Shown here piece after piece: positions 18,332 through 27,046 of a stretch of 32,066 nt of DNA (positions within the stretch are counted from its first letter, which is position 1; each line of letters starts with the position of its first letter). The stretch covers positions 1-32,066 of the forward strand of contig NZ_JACEHF010000007.1 of the NCBI RefSeq assembly GCF_014180685.1. Reading direction: 5' to 3'. The notes under the pieces were generated by a model, which worked only from the letters and a program-made list of their open reading frames with translations, did no database searches and was not told the origin of the DNA. The stretch is from Nocardioides pelophilus. GTDB lineage: Bacteria; Actinomycetota; Actinomycetes; Propionibacteriales; Nocardioidaceae. A program made the position numbers and the translations under genes.

Positions 18332-19472
18332 GGGTCACCTCCCCTGCGGCGACGGTATAGGTGGCCCCCGCCAGCAACGCGGGCACGTCCGCCTCGACCG
18401 CGGCGGTCACCAGGACCTGCTCGGCTCCCGCGACCAGCTCGGCGAGCTGGGTGCGCCGGTCGACGTCGAGCTCGGCGAAGACGTCGTCGAGGATCAGGAT
18501 CGGGTCGTCGCCGTCGGCGCGCAGCAGGTCGTACGACGCCAACCGCAGCGCCAGCCCGAAGGACCACGACTCCCCGTGGGAGGCGTAGCCCTTGACCGGC
18601 AGCCGGCTCTCCTCCCCCGGCCCGAGGGTCAGTACCAGGTCGTCGCGATGGGGACCGACCAGGGTGAGGCCGCGACCGACCTCCTCGTCCTGGCGGCGCG
18701 CCAGCTCGGCCCGGAAGGCGTCGGCGAGCTGGTCTCGTGGCGGTCGCTGCGCGACCTCCTCGACCAACGGCGTGTTGTAGACGGCCCGCGCGTCGTCGCG
18801 GGACGCCCCGCGGGCCACCGCTTCGTACGCCTTGCCGAGGTACGGCGCCAGGTCGGCGACCAGCGTCATCCGGGTGTCGAGCAGCTCGGTGCCGGTGGCG
18901 ACCAGGTGGTCGTCCCAGACGGCGAGGGTGGCCAGCGCCGCGTCGCGGCTGCCCCCGCGCGCGGCGTAGATCGTCTTCAGCAGGCTGTTGCGTTGCTTGA
19001 GCACCCGGTCGTAGTCAGCCCGCACCCCCGCCAGCCGCGGTGTCCGCAGCACCAGCAGGTCGTCGAGGAAGCGCCGCCGCTCCGACGGGTCGCCCTTGAC
19101 CAGCGCCAGGTCCTCGGGGCTGAACACCACCGTGCGCAGCACCCCGACCAGGTCGCGGGCGCGCGGCAGCGGCGACCGGTTGATGCGGGCCCGGTTGGCG
19201 CGACCCGGGTTGATCTCGACCTCGAGCACCGCCGTGCGGCCGTCGCGCTCGACCGCGGCCCGCACCAGTGCCTGGTCGGCCCCCGCCCGGATCAGGGGGG
19301 CGTCGGTCGCGACCCGGTGCGAGGAGAGGCGGGAGAGGTAGTCGATCGCCTCGACCAGATTGGTCTTGCCCTGCCCGTTGCGCCCCACGAACGACGTGAC
19401 GCCGGCGTCGAGCGCGACGTCGACGTCGGCGTACGACCGGAAGTCGTGGAGGGTGAGGTGCGAGACGTGCAC
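18306..19472 (-). CDS. recF: DNA replication and repair protein RecF
   Basis: 388 residues from the GTG at 19472, which gives the standard N-terminus ([14 protein letters not shown]); the frame extends further upstream but without homology. RecF is an SMC-like ATPase that helps load RecA at gaps. Walker A is GRNGQGKT (30-37); the signature and Walker B region appear near the C-terminus ([11 protein letters not shown]), preceded by [12 protein letters not shown]. An internal [23 protein letters not shown] is the family hallmark. The start region has only a G-rich stretch as ribosome site. It overlaps dciA downstream. Confidence 0.95.
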   Translation of the reverse strand: MHVSHLTLHDFRSYADVDVALDAGVTSFVGRNGQGKTNLVEAIDYLSRLSSHRVATDAPLIRAGADQALVRAAVERDGRTAVLEVEINPGRANRARINRSPLPRARDLVGVLRTVVFSPEDLALVKGDPSERRRFLDDLLVLRTPRLAGVRADYDRVLKQRNSLLKTIYAARGGSRDAALATLAVWDDHLVATGTELLDTRMTLVADLAPYLGKAYEAVARGASRDDARAVYNTPLVEEVAQRPPRDQLADAFRAELARRQDEEVGRGLTLVGPHRDDLVLTLGPGEESRLPVKGYASHGESWSFGLALRLASYDLLRADGDDPILILDDVFAELDVDRRTQLAELVAGAEQVLVTAAVEADVPALLAGATYTVAAGEVTRAGRSDAE

Positions 19473-19572
19473 GCCCCCATCATCCCCCGCGGCACCACGC
19501 CGGAGCCGCGGGAGGTGTGGCGATTTAACGAACCCATCCCGGGGATGATGTTTCAAGGGTGCCCCGGGGACC

Positions 19573-19578
19573 TAGGCT
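19573..19578 (+). promoter_or_regulatory. -10 element for a probably leaderless transcript
   Basis: TAGGCT fits the actinobacterial TANNNT -10 and ends 7 nt before the ATG at 19586. No Shine-Dalgarno sequence lies between, which is the layout of leaderless mRNAs. No convincing -35 is seen (TTTCAA at suitable spacing is weak). Confidence 0.5.
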
Positions 19579-19585
19579 GCACTCC

Positions 19586-20020
19586 ATGACTCAACCTCCA
19601 GTTCCCCCGCCCCCGGGCGGCTACGACTACGGCTCCCCCTCCCCTGCTCCGATGTCCGGCGGCCCGTTCTACGTCAACGTGCTCGGCCAGGAGCAGGGGC
19701 CGCTCGACTTCAACACCCTCGCCCAGATGGCGGTGTCCAACCAGATCAAGGCCGACACCCCGGTCCGCACCGGCGACAGCCAGCAGTACGTCGCGGCCAA
19801 GGACGTCCCCGGTCTCTACTCCGACAAGGAGTGGCTGACCGTCGTCCTGCTGTCGTGGCTGCTGGGCAGCTTCGGCGTCGACCGCTTCTACCTCGGCCAG
19901 ACCGGGCTCGGCCTCGGCAAGCTGTTCACCTGCGGCGGCTGCGGCATCTGGGCGATCTACGACCTGATCATGTTCGCGCTGCGCAAGCAGCACGACGTCG
20001 ACGGCCGCCCCTTCCGCTGA
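19586..20020 (+). CDS. GYF_2/TM2 domain membrane protein
   Basis: 144 residues. After a Pro/Gly/Tyr-rich N-terminus comes a GYF_2-like domain (about 28-80: [33 protein letters not shown]), then a TM2 domain: two membrane helices around [50 protein letters not shown]2 proteins are small inner-membrane proteins of uncertain function. The ATG at 19586 is chosen over an upstream in-frame ATG-equivalent because of the -10 element beside it. It is divergent from recF and followed 13 bp later by the DUF2752 gene. Confidence 0.88.
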   Translation: MTQPPVPPPPGGYDYGSPSPAPMSGGPFYVNVLGQEQGPLDFNTLAQMAVSNQIKADTPVRTGDSQQYVAAKDVPGLYSDKEWLTVVLLSWLLGSFGVDRFYLGQTGLGLGKLFTCGGCGIWAIYDLIMFALRKQHDVDGRPFR

Positions 20021-20033
20021 GCACCGATTCCCC

Positions 20034-20477
20034 ATGACGACGACGACCCCGCCAACCCACGAGGAGCCCCGCACGAAGCGGTTCCTCGGACGCGTCCGCA
20101 TCTCGACTGCGGACGTCGTCGCGGCTGGCGGGGTCGCCGGCATCGGGGTGTCGTTCCTGCTCTCCCCCGATCACATCGAGGACGGGCCGGTCATCTGCCC
20201 GTTCCGTGCTCTCACCGGGCTGCCGTGCCCCGGTTGCGGCTTGACCCGTTCCTGGGTCTACGCCGCGCACGGCTGGTGGCGCGAGTCGTTCGCGGCCAAC
20301 GCGTTCGGCATGGTCGTGGTCGCTGCGATCGTCGCGCTCGCCGTACTCGTCGTGGTGCGGAGGGTACGACGCGCCTCGCCACCCGACCTCGACACGTTCC
20401 TCAAGCACCCGGTCGCCATCGGCATCGGTGCCATCTGGCTCGTCTACGCCCTCGTGCGCCTGGCCTCCGCGCTCTAG
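20034..20477 (+). CDS. DUF2752 membrane protein
   Basis: 147 residues with the family motif CPFRALTGLPCPGCGLTRSWVYAAHG (about 57-82), which carries three conserved Cys in CP...PCPGCGLTR. There are three membrane helices (about 26-45, 88-108 and 128-146). Function is unknown; the Cys set could bind metal. It probably shares the transcript of the TM2 gene. A GAG-type ribosome site is not evident; 13 bp separate the genes, so coupling is likely. Confidence 0.85.
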   Translation: MTTTTPPTHEEPRTKRFLGRVRISTADVVAAGGVAGIGVSFLLSPDHIEDGPVICPFRALTGLPCPGCGLTRSWVYAAHGWWRESFAANAFGMVVVAAIVALAVLVVVRRVRRASPPDLDTFLKHPVAIGIGAIWLVYALVRLASAL

Positions 20478-20487
20478 CTGCGCCCCG

Positions 20488-20560
20488 CCGCTGGTTGAGG
20501 TGCGAGCGGCCGCGCCACCGCCGCCGGTTGAGGTGCGAGCGCAGCGAGCCTCGAAACCAA
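20488..20560. repeat. Two tandem copies of a dispersed intergenic repeat
   Basis: A partial copy (GGTTGAGGTGCGAGCGG, about 20493-20509) is followed by a fuller one starting CCGGTTGAGGTGCGAGCG at 20524 and running through CAGCGAGCCTCGAAACC to 20560. The fuller copy has inverted ends (GGTTGAGG against CCTCGAAACC). It lies between the convergent DUF2752 and gnd genes, where it may also act as a terminator hairpin. A third copy lies at 15332-15371 in the opposite orientation. Confidence 0.7.
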
Positions 20561-20580
20561 GGCGGCCCGGTTCAGCCCGG

Positions 20581-21465
20581 TCAGCCCTTCTTGGTCACGG
20601 CGTGACCGCCGAAACCGTTGCGCATCGCCGCGATCGCCTTCATCGCCACGTCGTCGTCCTGCCGTGACACGAAGCGGGCGAACAGGCTGGCGGCGATCGC
20701 CGGCATCGGGACGGCGTTCTCGATCGCGGCCTCGACCGTCCACCGGCCCTCGCCGGAGTCGTCGGCGTAGCCCTTGAGCGCGTCGAGGTGCTCGTCGGCG
20801 CGCAGCTGGTCGACGAACAGGTCGAGCAGCCACGAGCGGACCACGGTGCCGGTGCGCCAGGAGGCGAAGATCTCGGGCACGTTGTCGACGATGTCGACCT
20901 TCTCGAGCAGCTCCCAGCCCTCCGCGAAGGCCTGCATCATGGCGTACTCGATGCCGTTGTGGACCATCTTGGCGAAGTGGCCCGCGCCCGGAGTGGTCCC
21001 GCAGTGGACCAGGCCGTCGGTGGTGTCGGCCGGCTTGAGCGCCTCGAACGCCGGCATCACCTTGGCGGCGTCCTCCGCGGAGCCGCCGTACATCAGCGCG
21101 TAGCCGTTCTGGAGGCCCCAGACCCCGCCGGAGACGCCGCAGTCGACGAAGCCGATGCCCCTCTCGGCGAGCGAGGCGGCGTTGATCGCGTCGTCGGTGT
21201 ACTTGGAGTTGCCGCCGTCGACGACCAGGTCGCCCTCGCTCAGCAGCTCCTTGAGGCGGGCGATGGTCGAGCGGGTCGGGTCGCCGGCCGGCACCATCAC
21301 CCAGACCACCTTCGGGGCGGGCAGCGCCTCGACCAGGGCCTCGAGGCTCTCGGCGTCGGAGTCCTCCGGGGTGCGGGAGTAGCCCACGACCGTGAGGCCG
21401 GCGTTGCGCATCCGCGTGCGCATGGGGCCGCCCATCTTCCCGAGTCCGACGAGTCCGATGTGCAT
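20581..21465 (-). CDS. gnd: 6-phosphogluconate dehydrogenase, short decarboxylating type
   Basis: 294 residues. It oxidises 6-phosphogluconate to ribulose 5-phosphate with loss of CO2. The N-terminal Rossmann motif is GLVGLGKMGGPM (4-15). The substrate region has DGGNSKYTDD and the SGGVWGL signature, and the catalytic Lys lies in HFAKMVHNGIEYAMMQ. At about 300 residues it is the short, YqeC/GndA-like class rather than the 470-residue form. It sits between recF and dnaN, a conserved oddity of actinobacterial origins; only 11 bp separate it from dnaN, so it is co-transcribed with it. Confidence 0.93.
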   Translation of the reverse strand: MHIGLVGLGKMGGPMRTRMRNAGLTVVGYSRTPEDSDAESLEALVEALPAPKVVWVMVPAGDPTRSTIARLKELLSEGDLVVDGGNSKYTDDAINAASLAERGIGFVDCGVSGGVWGLQNGYALMYGGSAEDAAKVMPAFEALKPADTTDGLVHCGTTPGAGHFAKMVHNGIEYAMMQAFAEGWELLEKVDIVDNVPEIFASWRTGTVVRSWLLDLFVDQLRADEHLDALKGYADDSGEGRWTVEAAIENAVPMPAIAASLFARFVSRQDDDVAMKAIAAMRNGFGGHAVTKKG

Positions 21466-21476
21466 CGCGAGGGTTC

Positions 21477-22622
21477 CTATCCCAAGAGGCGGCGGGGCAT
21501 GAGGAGGTAGCGGAACGAGCCCGCGGTGTCGGAGGCCGACTCGTCGGCCGTGCCGGTGATGACCACCGGCTTGGAGGCCTGCGTGAACGCGAGCTCGACC
21601 ACGGCCTCGTCGATGGCGCCGAGGCCGTCGAGCAGGAACTGCGGGTTGAAGCCGGTGACCAGGTCGTCGCCCTCGATCTGAGCCTCGACCGACTCGGAGG
21701 CCTGCGCCTCGTCACCGGACCCGGCGTCGAGCGTCAGCACGCCGTCCTTGAACGCCAGCTGGACGGCGGTGTTGCGCTCGGCGACGAGCGAGACGCGCTT
21801 CAGCGACTCGATCAGCGCGGCCTTGTCGAGCTTGGCGATGGTGAGCCGCTCGCTCGGGAACAGGCTGCGGACCTTGGGGAACTCTCCGTCGAGCAGTCGC
21901 GTCGTCGTACGACGCATGCCGCCGGGGCCGCTGCCCTCGAAGCCGATCAGGCCGTCACCCGAACCGCTGGCCGAGAGCGCGATGGTGACCTCGGGGCCGG
22001 CGGTCAGCGACTTGGCCGTGTCGCCGAGCACCTTGGCCGGGACCAAGGCGGCCAGGCTCGCGTCGGGCTGGCCCGGGGTCCAGGCGAGCTCGCGCTGGGC
22101 GAGGCGGAACCGGTCGGTCGCGAGCAGCGCGATCGTGTCGCCCTCGATCTCGAGCCGGACGCCCGTGAGGACGGGCAGCATGTCGTCGCGACCCGCCGCG
22201 GTGACGGCCTGGGCGACCGCGTGGGCGAAGGCCTCGCTCGGCACCGTGCCGGTCGCGGCCGGCATCGACGGGATCGACGGGTAGTCCTCGACCGGCATCG
22301 TCTGCAGCGAGAACCGGGCGGAACCGCATGTCAGCGAGACGCGGGTGCCGTCGATCATCACGTCGACCGGCTTGGCGGGGAGGCTGCGGCAGATGTCGGC
22401 CAGCAGCCGGCCGCTGACGAGGGCAGAGCCCTCGTCACTCACCTCGGCGGTGAGGGTGGCGCGACACGACGTCTCGTAGTCGAACGTGGACAGGACCAGG
22501 CCCTCGTCCCCGGCCTCGATCAGGAGGCCGGCGAGGACGGGCGCGCTCGGACGGACGGGGAGGCTGCGGGCGGCCCAGGCGACGGCGTCGGCGAAGACAT
22601 CGCGGTCGACACGGAACTTCAC
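21477..22622 (-). CDS. dnaN: DNA polymerase III sliding clamp (beta subunit)
   Basis: 381 residues, GTG start with AAGGA about 9 nt upstream; an overlapping ATG in another frame stops at once. The protein begins MKFRVDRDVFADAVAWAARSLPVRPSAPVLAGLLIEA, the classic first clamp domain, and ends in SFRYLLMPRRL, part of the partner-binding cleft. Three clamp domains of about 125 residues each are expected, and the length fits. It forms the ring that tethers polymerase to DNA. Confidence 0.97.
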   Translation of the reverse strand: MKFRVDRDVFADAVAWAARSLPVRPSAPVLAGLLIEAGDEGLVLSTFDYETSCRATLTAEVSDEGSALVSGRLLADICRSLPAKPVDVMIDGTRVSLTCGSARFSLQTMPVEDYPSIPSMPAATGTVPSEAFAHAVAQAVTAAGRDDMLPVLTGVRLEIEGDTIALLATDRFRLAQRELAWTPGQPDASLAALVPAKVLGDTAKSLTAGPEVTIALSASGSGDGLIGFEGSGPGGMRRTTTRLLDGEFPKVRSLFPSERLTIAKLDKAALIESLKRVSLVAERNTAVQLAFKDGVLTLDAGSGDEAQASESVEAQIEGDDLVTGFNPQFLLDGLGAIDEAVVELAFTQASKPVVITGTADESASDTAGSFRYLLMPRRLLG

Positions 22623-23063
22623 TTCATGCGTCCTTCACGTGGCGGAGGAGTAGGTGACTGACAAAGGAGCGGCGTCGCGTGGGGAATTACACGAATGTGC
22701 GCAGTGTGCATCCTGCCACGACTGGTTCAACGCGTGCAGTCCGGAGCCGATCCGAGGGCGTTCTCCACAGATCGGAGCCCGAGAGCTCGTTGGCGTCGCA
22801 TCGATACGTAGGGAATTCGGGAGTAGTCATAGCGTCGGTGGAATCTGTGGAGAAGTCGCATAGATGCAGGTGAGCGGCTGTTTCGACATGTGTACGACGG
22901 TGTGGAGCAACAGCGCTCGGCGTACGGGTGCCTGTGGAACCCGGGCGACCTGTGGAGTGAGGCGCCCCGTGGAACCACAGAATCCTCCCCGTGTAGTTCG
23001 TACCCGTCATGGCGTGTCGTCCACAGGCAGCCGGACCGTTCGGCGGCACCACGCGTCGTGTCA
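22623..23063. other. oriC: Candidate replication origin (oriC) between dnaN and dnaA
   Basis: No gene is seen in this 441-bp gap. It contains a cluster of DnaA-box-like 9-mers in both orientations: TTCTCCACA (22761), TGTGGAGAA (22846), TGTGGAGCA (22901), TGTGGAACC (22933), TGTGGAGTG (22951) and TCGTCCACA (23017). All keep the TCCACA/TGTGGA core, and most other positions vary. In related actinobacteria oriC lies between dnaA and dnaN. An obvious AT-rich unwinding element is missing; the least GC-rich part is about 22800-22860. Confidence 0.75.
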
Positions 23064-24617
23064 CTAGCTCTGCCGCGCCTGCATCTTGACCCGGTTGGTG
23101 AGCTCGCTGACCTGGTTGAACACGGCCCGCCGCTCACCGAGGAGCTGGTTGATCTTGCGCTCGGCGTACATCACCGTGGTGTGGTCGCGGTTGCCGAACT
23201 GGGCGCCGATCTTCGGCAGCGACAGTCCGGTGAGCTCGCGGCACAGGTACATCGCGATCTGGCGCGCCATCACCAGGTGCCGGCCGCGGCTGGGGCCGGT
23301 GAGCTCCTCGATCGAGAGCCCGAAGTACGCCGCGGTCTGGGCGATGATCAGCGGGGCGGTGATCTCGGGCTCGCCGCCCTCGGGGATCAGGTCCTTGAGG
23401 ACGATCTCGGCGAGGGTGAGGTCGACGTCCTGGCGGTTCAGGTTGGCGAACGCGGTGACCCTGATCAGGGCACCCTCGAGCTCGCGGATGTTCGTCTGGA
23501 TCTTGCTGGCGATGAACTCGAGCACGTCGGGCGGCGCGGTGAGCCTGTCCATCGCGGCCTTCTTGCGGAGGATCGCGATCCGGGTCTCGAGGTCCGGCGG
23601 CTGCACGTCGGTGATCAGGCCCCACTCGAACCGGTTGCGCAGCCGGTCCTCGAGCGCCTCGAGCCGCTTGGGCGCCTGGTCGGAGGTGAGGACGATCTGC
23701 TTCTGCGCGTTGTGGAGGTAGTTGAAGGTGTGGAAGAACTCCTCCTGCGTCTGGGTCTTGCCCTGCAGGAACTGGATGTCGTCGATCAGGAGTACGTCGA
23801 CCTCGCGGTAGCGCCGCTTGAACCGGTCCTGCCGGTCGTCGCGGATCGAGTTGATGAACTCGTTGGTGAACTCCTCGGAGCTGACGTAGCGGACCTTCGC
23901 CCCCGCGTAGAGGCTGCGGACGTAGTGGCCGATGGCGTGCAGCAGGTGGGTCTTGCCGAGGCCGGAGTCGCCGTAGACGAGCAGCGGGTTGTAGGACTTG
24001 CCGGGAGCCTCCGACACCGCGACGGCGGCCGCGTGGGGGAACCTGTTGGACGACCCGATGACGAAGGTCTCGAAGGTGTACTTCGGGTTGAGCCGCGACT
24101 CGGCCGTGTGCGGGACGTTCTGTCCACCCGTCGGGACCCCGGCCGGCGGGAAGGTGCTGCGGATCGCGTCGAAGGTCGGGGTGCCCCCGTCCGAGTCGTA
24201 GGTCGACGTATCGAGAAGTCGATTTGTCGACATGTCGCCGAATCCGTTCGACGGGGCCGGCTCGGCGGGTGCCGACGGCGCCGCCGGTTCGACGGGGTGA
24301 CCGGCGGGGGCCTGGTGGCGCAGGTTGGCATCCACCGTCACGGCCAGCTGCACGCCGTGACCGAACCGGTCGGTGAGGGCTTCCTCGAGGTAGCCCCGCA
24401 CCCGACCCTCGAGCCGCTTGCGCGTGAACTCGTCGGGGACAGCGACGATCGCGGTCGTTCCGTGCAGGGTGACCGGCCGGCTGGCCTGCAGCCACGCCCG
24501 CTGCGGTGCCTGGAGGTCACCGATGACGGCGTCCCACGCCTCCTCCAGCTGGGTGAGCGCGGGGTCCGCCCCCTGGGTCTCCGGCTGGTCGTCCGCGTGC
24601 TCGTCGTTGCCGGTCAC
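23064..24617 (-). CDS. dnaA: Chromosomal replication initiator protein DnaA
   Basis: 517 residues from the GTG at 24617, which has GAGAGG 6-7 nt upstream. The frame is open to 24758, but that region holds a consensus DnaA box and would add sequence unlike DnaA. Domain I covers about residues 15-100, domain II is an acidic/Pro-rich linker, and domain III is an AAA+ ATPase with Walker A GDSGLGKT (216-223) and Walker B LLIDDIQFL. Domain IV ends with the DNA-binding signature GAQFGNRDHTTVMYAERKI. DnaA-ATP opens oriC, and DnaA probably regulates its own promoter through the upstream boxes. Confidence 0.96.
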   Translation of the reverse strand: MTGNDEHADDQPETQGADPALTQLEEAWDAVIGDLQAPQRAWLQASRPVTLHGTTAIVAVPDEFTRKRLEGRVRGYLEEALTDRFGHGVQLAVTVDANLRHQAPAGHPVEPAAPSAPAEPAPSNGFGDMSTNRLLDTSTYDSDGGTPTFDAIRSTFPPAGVPTGGQNVPHTAESRLNPKYTFETFVIGSSNRFPHAAAVAVSEAPGKSYNPLLVYGDSGLGKTHLLHAIGHYVRSLYAGAKVRYVSSEEFTNEFINSIRDDRQDRFKRRYREVDVLLIDDIQFLQGKTQTQEEFFHTFNYLHNAQKQIVLTSDQAPKRLEALEDRLRNRFEWGLITDVQPPDLETRIAILRKKAAMDRLTAPPDVLEFIASKIQTNIRELEGALIRVTAFANLNRQDVDLTLAEIVLKDLIPEGGEPEITAPLIIAQTAAYFGLSIEELTGPSRGRHLVMARQIAMYLCRELTGLSLPKIGAQFGNRDHTTVMYAERKINQLLGERRAVFNQVSELTNRVKMQARQS

Positions 24618-25228
24618 GGCTACCTCTCCCACATCTGTCGCACAATTTCGTCGCACCCGGTCGGGCGCTACCTCCACAACTTTGTCCACAGGCTGTGAAC
24701 TCATGATCGCCGGGGTGTTGGCGCCATGCCGAGGCCGTCCGAGGTGAGGGTGATCCACCCGTTTGCGCAGGTCAGCCGCCAGTTCTTCGATCTGCGGCCG
24801 ACGTTCACGTCGACGCGTGGGCCACGATGCTGCCCGAACCGGCGGGGAATCCCGGAGAGGCCGAACCTAGTCCTGCTCGGCCTGTGGATCAACCCGTTCT
24901 CCACAGGATCTCAGGATCGTCTCCACATATCATCGGCGGGGTGCGGGCTGCTGTCCGGCTTTCCGGCATAAGGTCGTGAGTTTCGTCGGTTTGACCGGTC
25001 TGTCGCCTCGCGCGTACCGTTGTGCGGTCATCCGGTGTCGACCGGTGCCGCATGTCCGTGGCCGCTTGCCCTTCCGCTTCTGGAGGGTCCGGCATCCACG
25101 GACGCGCGGTGCCAGCCGAAGCTGCACCAACGCATCGGGCCGAGCGCGCACTCCTGCGCTCTGCTGCCGGGCCGTACCGGGTGGCCCTTCCCCAAGACGT
25201 ACATCGATAGCCAGCCGAGAGGTCGATC
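24618..25228. promoter_or_regulatory. dnaA-rpmH divergent regulatory region with DnaA boxes
   Basis: No gene is supported in this gap. DnaA-box-like sites are TTGTCCACA (24682-24690, consensus for high-GC actinobacteria), TGTGGATCA (24883), TTCTCCACA (24897) and GTCTCCACA (24919). They lie upstream of dnaA and suggest autoregulation or an extension of the origin. The right-hand part carries the rpmH leader, with a short hairpin (GGTGCCAGC-CGAA-GCTGCACC near 25109). Open frames here look like chance. Confidence 0.65.
24991..25020 (+). promoter_or_regulatory. Possible rpmH operon promoter
   Basis: TTGACC (24991-24996) and TACCGT (25015-25020) are 18 bp apart, fitting a housekeeping sigma-type promoter. 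It would give a leader of about 200 nt ahead of rpmH. The -10 is imperfect and no mapping data exist. Confidence 0.4.
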
Positions 25229-25366
25229 GTGAGCAAGCGGACGTACCAGCCGAACAACCGTCGTCGCCACAAGGTGCACGGGTTCCGACTGCGGATGCGC
25301 ACCCGCGCCGGTCGCGCCATCCTGGCGAACCGTCGCCGGAAGGGTCGCAAGAGCCTGGCAGTCTGA
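25229..25366 (+). CDS. rpmH: Ribosomal protein bL34
   Basis: 45 residues, very basic: [20 protein letters not shown], then [21 protein letters not shown]. This is the invariant bL34 pattern. GTG start with GAGAGG 6 nt upstream. It is a large-subunit protein and heads the rpmH-rnpA-yidD-yidC-khpB-rsmG cluster, divergent from dnaA. rnpA follows after 37 bp. Confidence 0.97.
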   Translation: MSKRTYQPNNRRRHKVHGFRLRMRTRAGRAILANRRRKGRKSLAV

Positions 25367-25403
25367 GGCGACGGGCCGTGCCCCAGCCTCCGGGAGGGCT
25401 CCC

Positions 25404-25769
25404 GTGCTGCATGCTGACCACCGGCTGACCCGCCCCTCCACGTTCCGACACGCCGTCAAGGCGGGCCGGCGCTCAGGGGCGCGCACGCTCGTGACCCACC
25501 TGGCGGTCGCTGACCCGCAGTCCGGCAGTGCTCCGCGCGTCGGCTTCGTCGTGAGCAAGGCCGTCGGACCGGCGGTCGTGCGCAACCGCGTGAAGCGCCG
25601 ACTCCGGCACGCTGCCGCAGCGCGGATCCCGCTGCTCCCCCGTGACACGCTGCTCGTCGTGCGTGCCCAGCCGGCCGCGGCCGCGGCGTCGTACGAGGAA
25701 CTCGTCGGCGATCTCGACCGTTGCCTCGAGAGGAGCCTGATGACCGGCTCCGGACGGGTGGACCGGTGA
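25404..25769 (+). CDS. rnpA: Ribonuclease P protein component
   Basis: 121 residues, GTG start behind GGAGGG. The RNR motif that contacts the RNase P RNA is RNRVKRRLR (60-68), preceded by VGFVVSKAVGPAVV. With the RNA subunit it trims the 5' leader of tRNA precursors. The stop overlaps the yidD start (GTGA). Confidence 0.95.
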   Translation: MLHADHRLTRPSTFRHAVKAGRRSGARTLVTHLAVADPQSGSAPRVGFVVSKAVGPAVVRNRVKRRLRHAAAARIPLLPRDTLLVVRAQPAAAAASYEELVGDLDRCLERSLMTGSGRVDR

Positions 25770-26023
25770 AGTGGCTGCTGGTCGCGCTGCTGCGCGGCTA
25801 TCGCTTGGTGATCAGCCCGCTCTACGGCGAGGTCTGCCGTTACTACCCCTCGTGCTCGGCCTACGCGCTGGAGGCCGTGCAGACCCACGGCAGCATCAAG
25901 GGCAGCTGGCTTGCCGCCCGACGGGTGGCCCGGTGCCACCCCTGGGCCGCCGGCGGCGTCGACCACGTACCCCCTGCATCTTCGCGCCACCGCGGCGCGG
26001 ACCACATCGAACAAGGAGCCTGA
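25766..26023 (+). CDS. yidD: Membrane protein insertion efficiency factor YidD
   Basis: 85 residues from the GTG at 25766, which overlaps the rnpA stop. Family features: an N-terminal amphipathic helix (VKWLLVALLRGYRLVISPLYG), then CRYYPSCSAYALEAVQTHG with conserved Cys, and RVARCHPWAAGGVD. It helps YidC/Sec insertion at the inner face of the membrane. yidC starts immediately after its stop. Confidence 0.93.
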   Translation: MKWLLVALLRGYRLVISPLYGEVCRYYPSCSAYALEAVQTHGSIKGSWLAARRVARCHPWAAGGVDHVPPASSRHRGADHIEQGA

Positions 26024-27046
26024 GTGGGCATCTTCGGCGACATCGGCCACTTCATCATGGTGCCGCTCTACTACGCGATCTCGGCGGTGCTGATCGGCTG
26101 GCACAAGCTGTTCACGCTGATGGGTCTCGACCCCGCCGGCGGTCTGTCGTGGACGCTGTCCATCATCGGCCTGACGGTCGTGATCCGCGCCGCGCTGATC
26201 CCGCTGTTCGTGAAGCAGATCAAGTCGAGCCGCAACATGCAGCTGATCCAGCCCAAGGTGCGTGAGCTGCAGAAGAAGTACGGCCACGACCGGCAGAAGC
26301 TGGCCGAGGAGACGATGAAGCTCTACAAGGAGGCGGGCACCAACCCGTTCGCCTCCTGCCTCCCGATCCTGCTCCAGATGCCGATCTTCTTCGCGCTGTT
26401 CCGGCTGCTCGACCAGGCCGCCAAGAAGGGCAAGGCGCACGGCTTCCTCACCGAGAAGCTCGCCGAGCAGTTCGGTGACTCCGAGGTCTTCGGCGTGATC
26501 GGACTCGCGAAGTCCTTCTGGGGCGCGACCCCGTGGGGCGAGGGTGCGGACAGCGGTGCGGTCGTCGCCGTGGCCGCGGTGCTCGTGCTCGCGATGACCG
26601 CGACCACCTTCTTCACCCAGCGCCAGCTGATGGCCAAGAACATGCCGGCCGACGCGCTCACCGGCCCGTACGCGCAGCAGCAGAAGATGCTGCTCTACAT
26701 CCTCCCGGTGGCCTTCGGCCTGGGTGGTGTCGCGTTCCCGATCGGCGTGCTCCTGTACTGGACCACCTCGAACCTGTGGACCATGGGCCAGCAGTTCTAC
26801 GTGATCCGCAACAACCCCGCTCCGGGCACGCCGGCGTTCACGGCGAAGCAGGAGCGCGACAAGGCCAAGGCGGCCAAGCACCCCGAGAAGTACGCCGCGT
26901 ACGAGCCGGTGCCCGAGGGCGAGTCCGTCGCGGAGCCGGAGCACCGGCCGACCCAGCGGGTGCAGCCCAAGCGGCAGACCCGCTCCCAGCGCAAGTCCGG
27001 CAAGCCGGGCACTGGAACCAACCCGAACAAGGGAGGCAGCAAATGA
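26024..27046 (+). CDS. yidC: Membrane protein insertase YidC
   Basis: 340 residues, GTG start directly after the yidD stop. It is the short Gram-positive/actinobacterial form without the large P1 domain. The first helix is at about 13-33 and the core YidC/Oxa1 fold follows, with the conserved Arg55 in the second helix (LTVVIRAALIP), a cytoplasmic helical hairpin (RNMQLIQPKVRELQKKYGHDRQKLAEE), and further helices near 105-125, 185-200 and 225-260. There is no lipobox. The C-terminal 70 residues are very basic (KRQTRSQRKSGK), as needed for ribosome contact. The stop overlaps the khpB start (ATGA). Confidence 0.95.
   Translation: MGIFGDIGHFIMVPLYYAISAVLIGWHKLFTLMGLDPAGGLSWTLSIIGLTVVIRAALIPLFVKQIKSSRNMQLIQPKVRELQKKYGHDRQKLAEETMKLYKEAGTNPFASCLPILLQMPIFFALFRLLDQAAKKGKAHGFLTEKLAEQFGDSEVFGVIGLAKSFWGATPWGEGADSGAVVAVAAVLVLAMTATTFFTQRQLMAKNMPADALTGPYAQQQKMLLYILPVAFGLGGVAFPIGVLLYWTTSNLWTMGQQFYVIRNNPAPGTPAFTAKQERDKAKAAKHPEKYAAYEPVPEGESVAEPEHRPTQRVQPKRQTRSQRKSGKPGTGTNPNKGGSK

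Noticed and set aside
22890-24698. 602-codon rightward frame opposite dnaA
   Set aside because: Antisense of dnaA; it also crosses the candidate origin, where no coding signal exists.
24618-24758. Longer dnaA start (up to 24758) or ATG at 24704
   Set aside because: The added N-terminus is unlike DnaA and would place a consensus DnaA box in coding sequence; the GTG at 24617 has a good ribosome site.
25028-26944. 638-codon leftward frame across rpmH, rnpA, yidD and yidC
   Set aside because: It overlaps four well-recognised genes on the other strand and has no domain.
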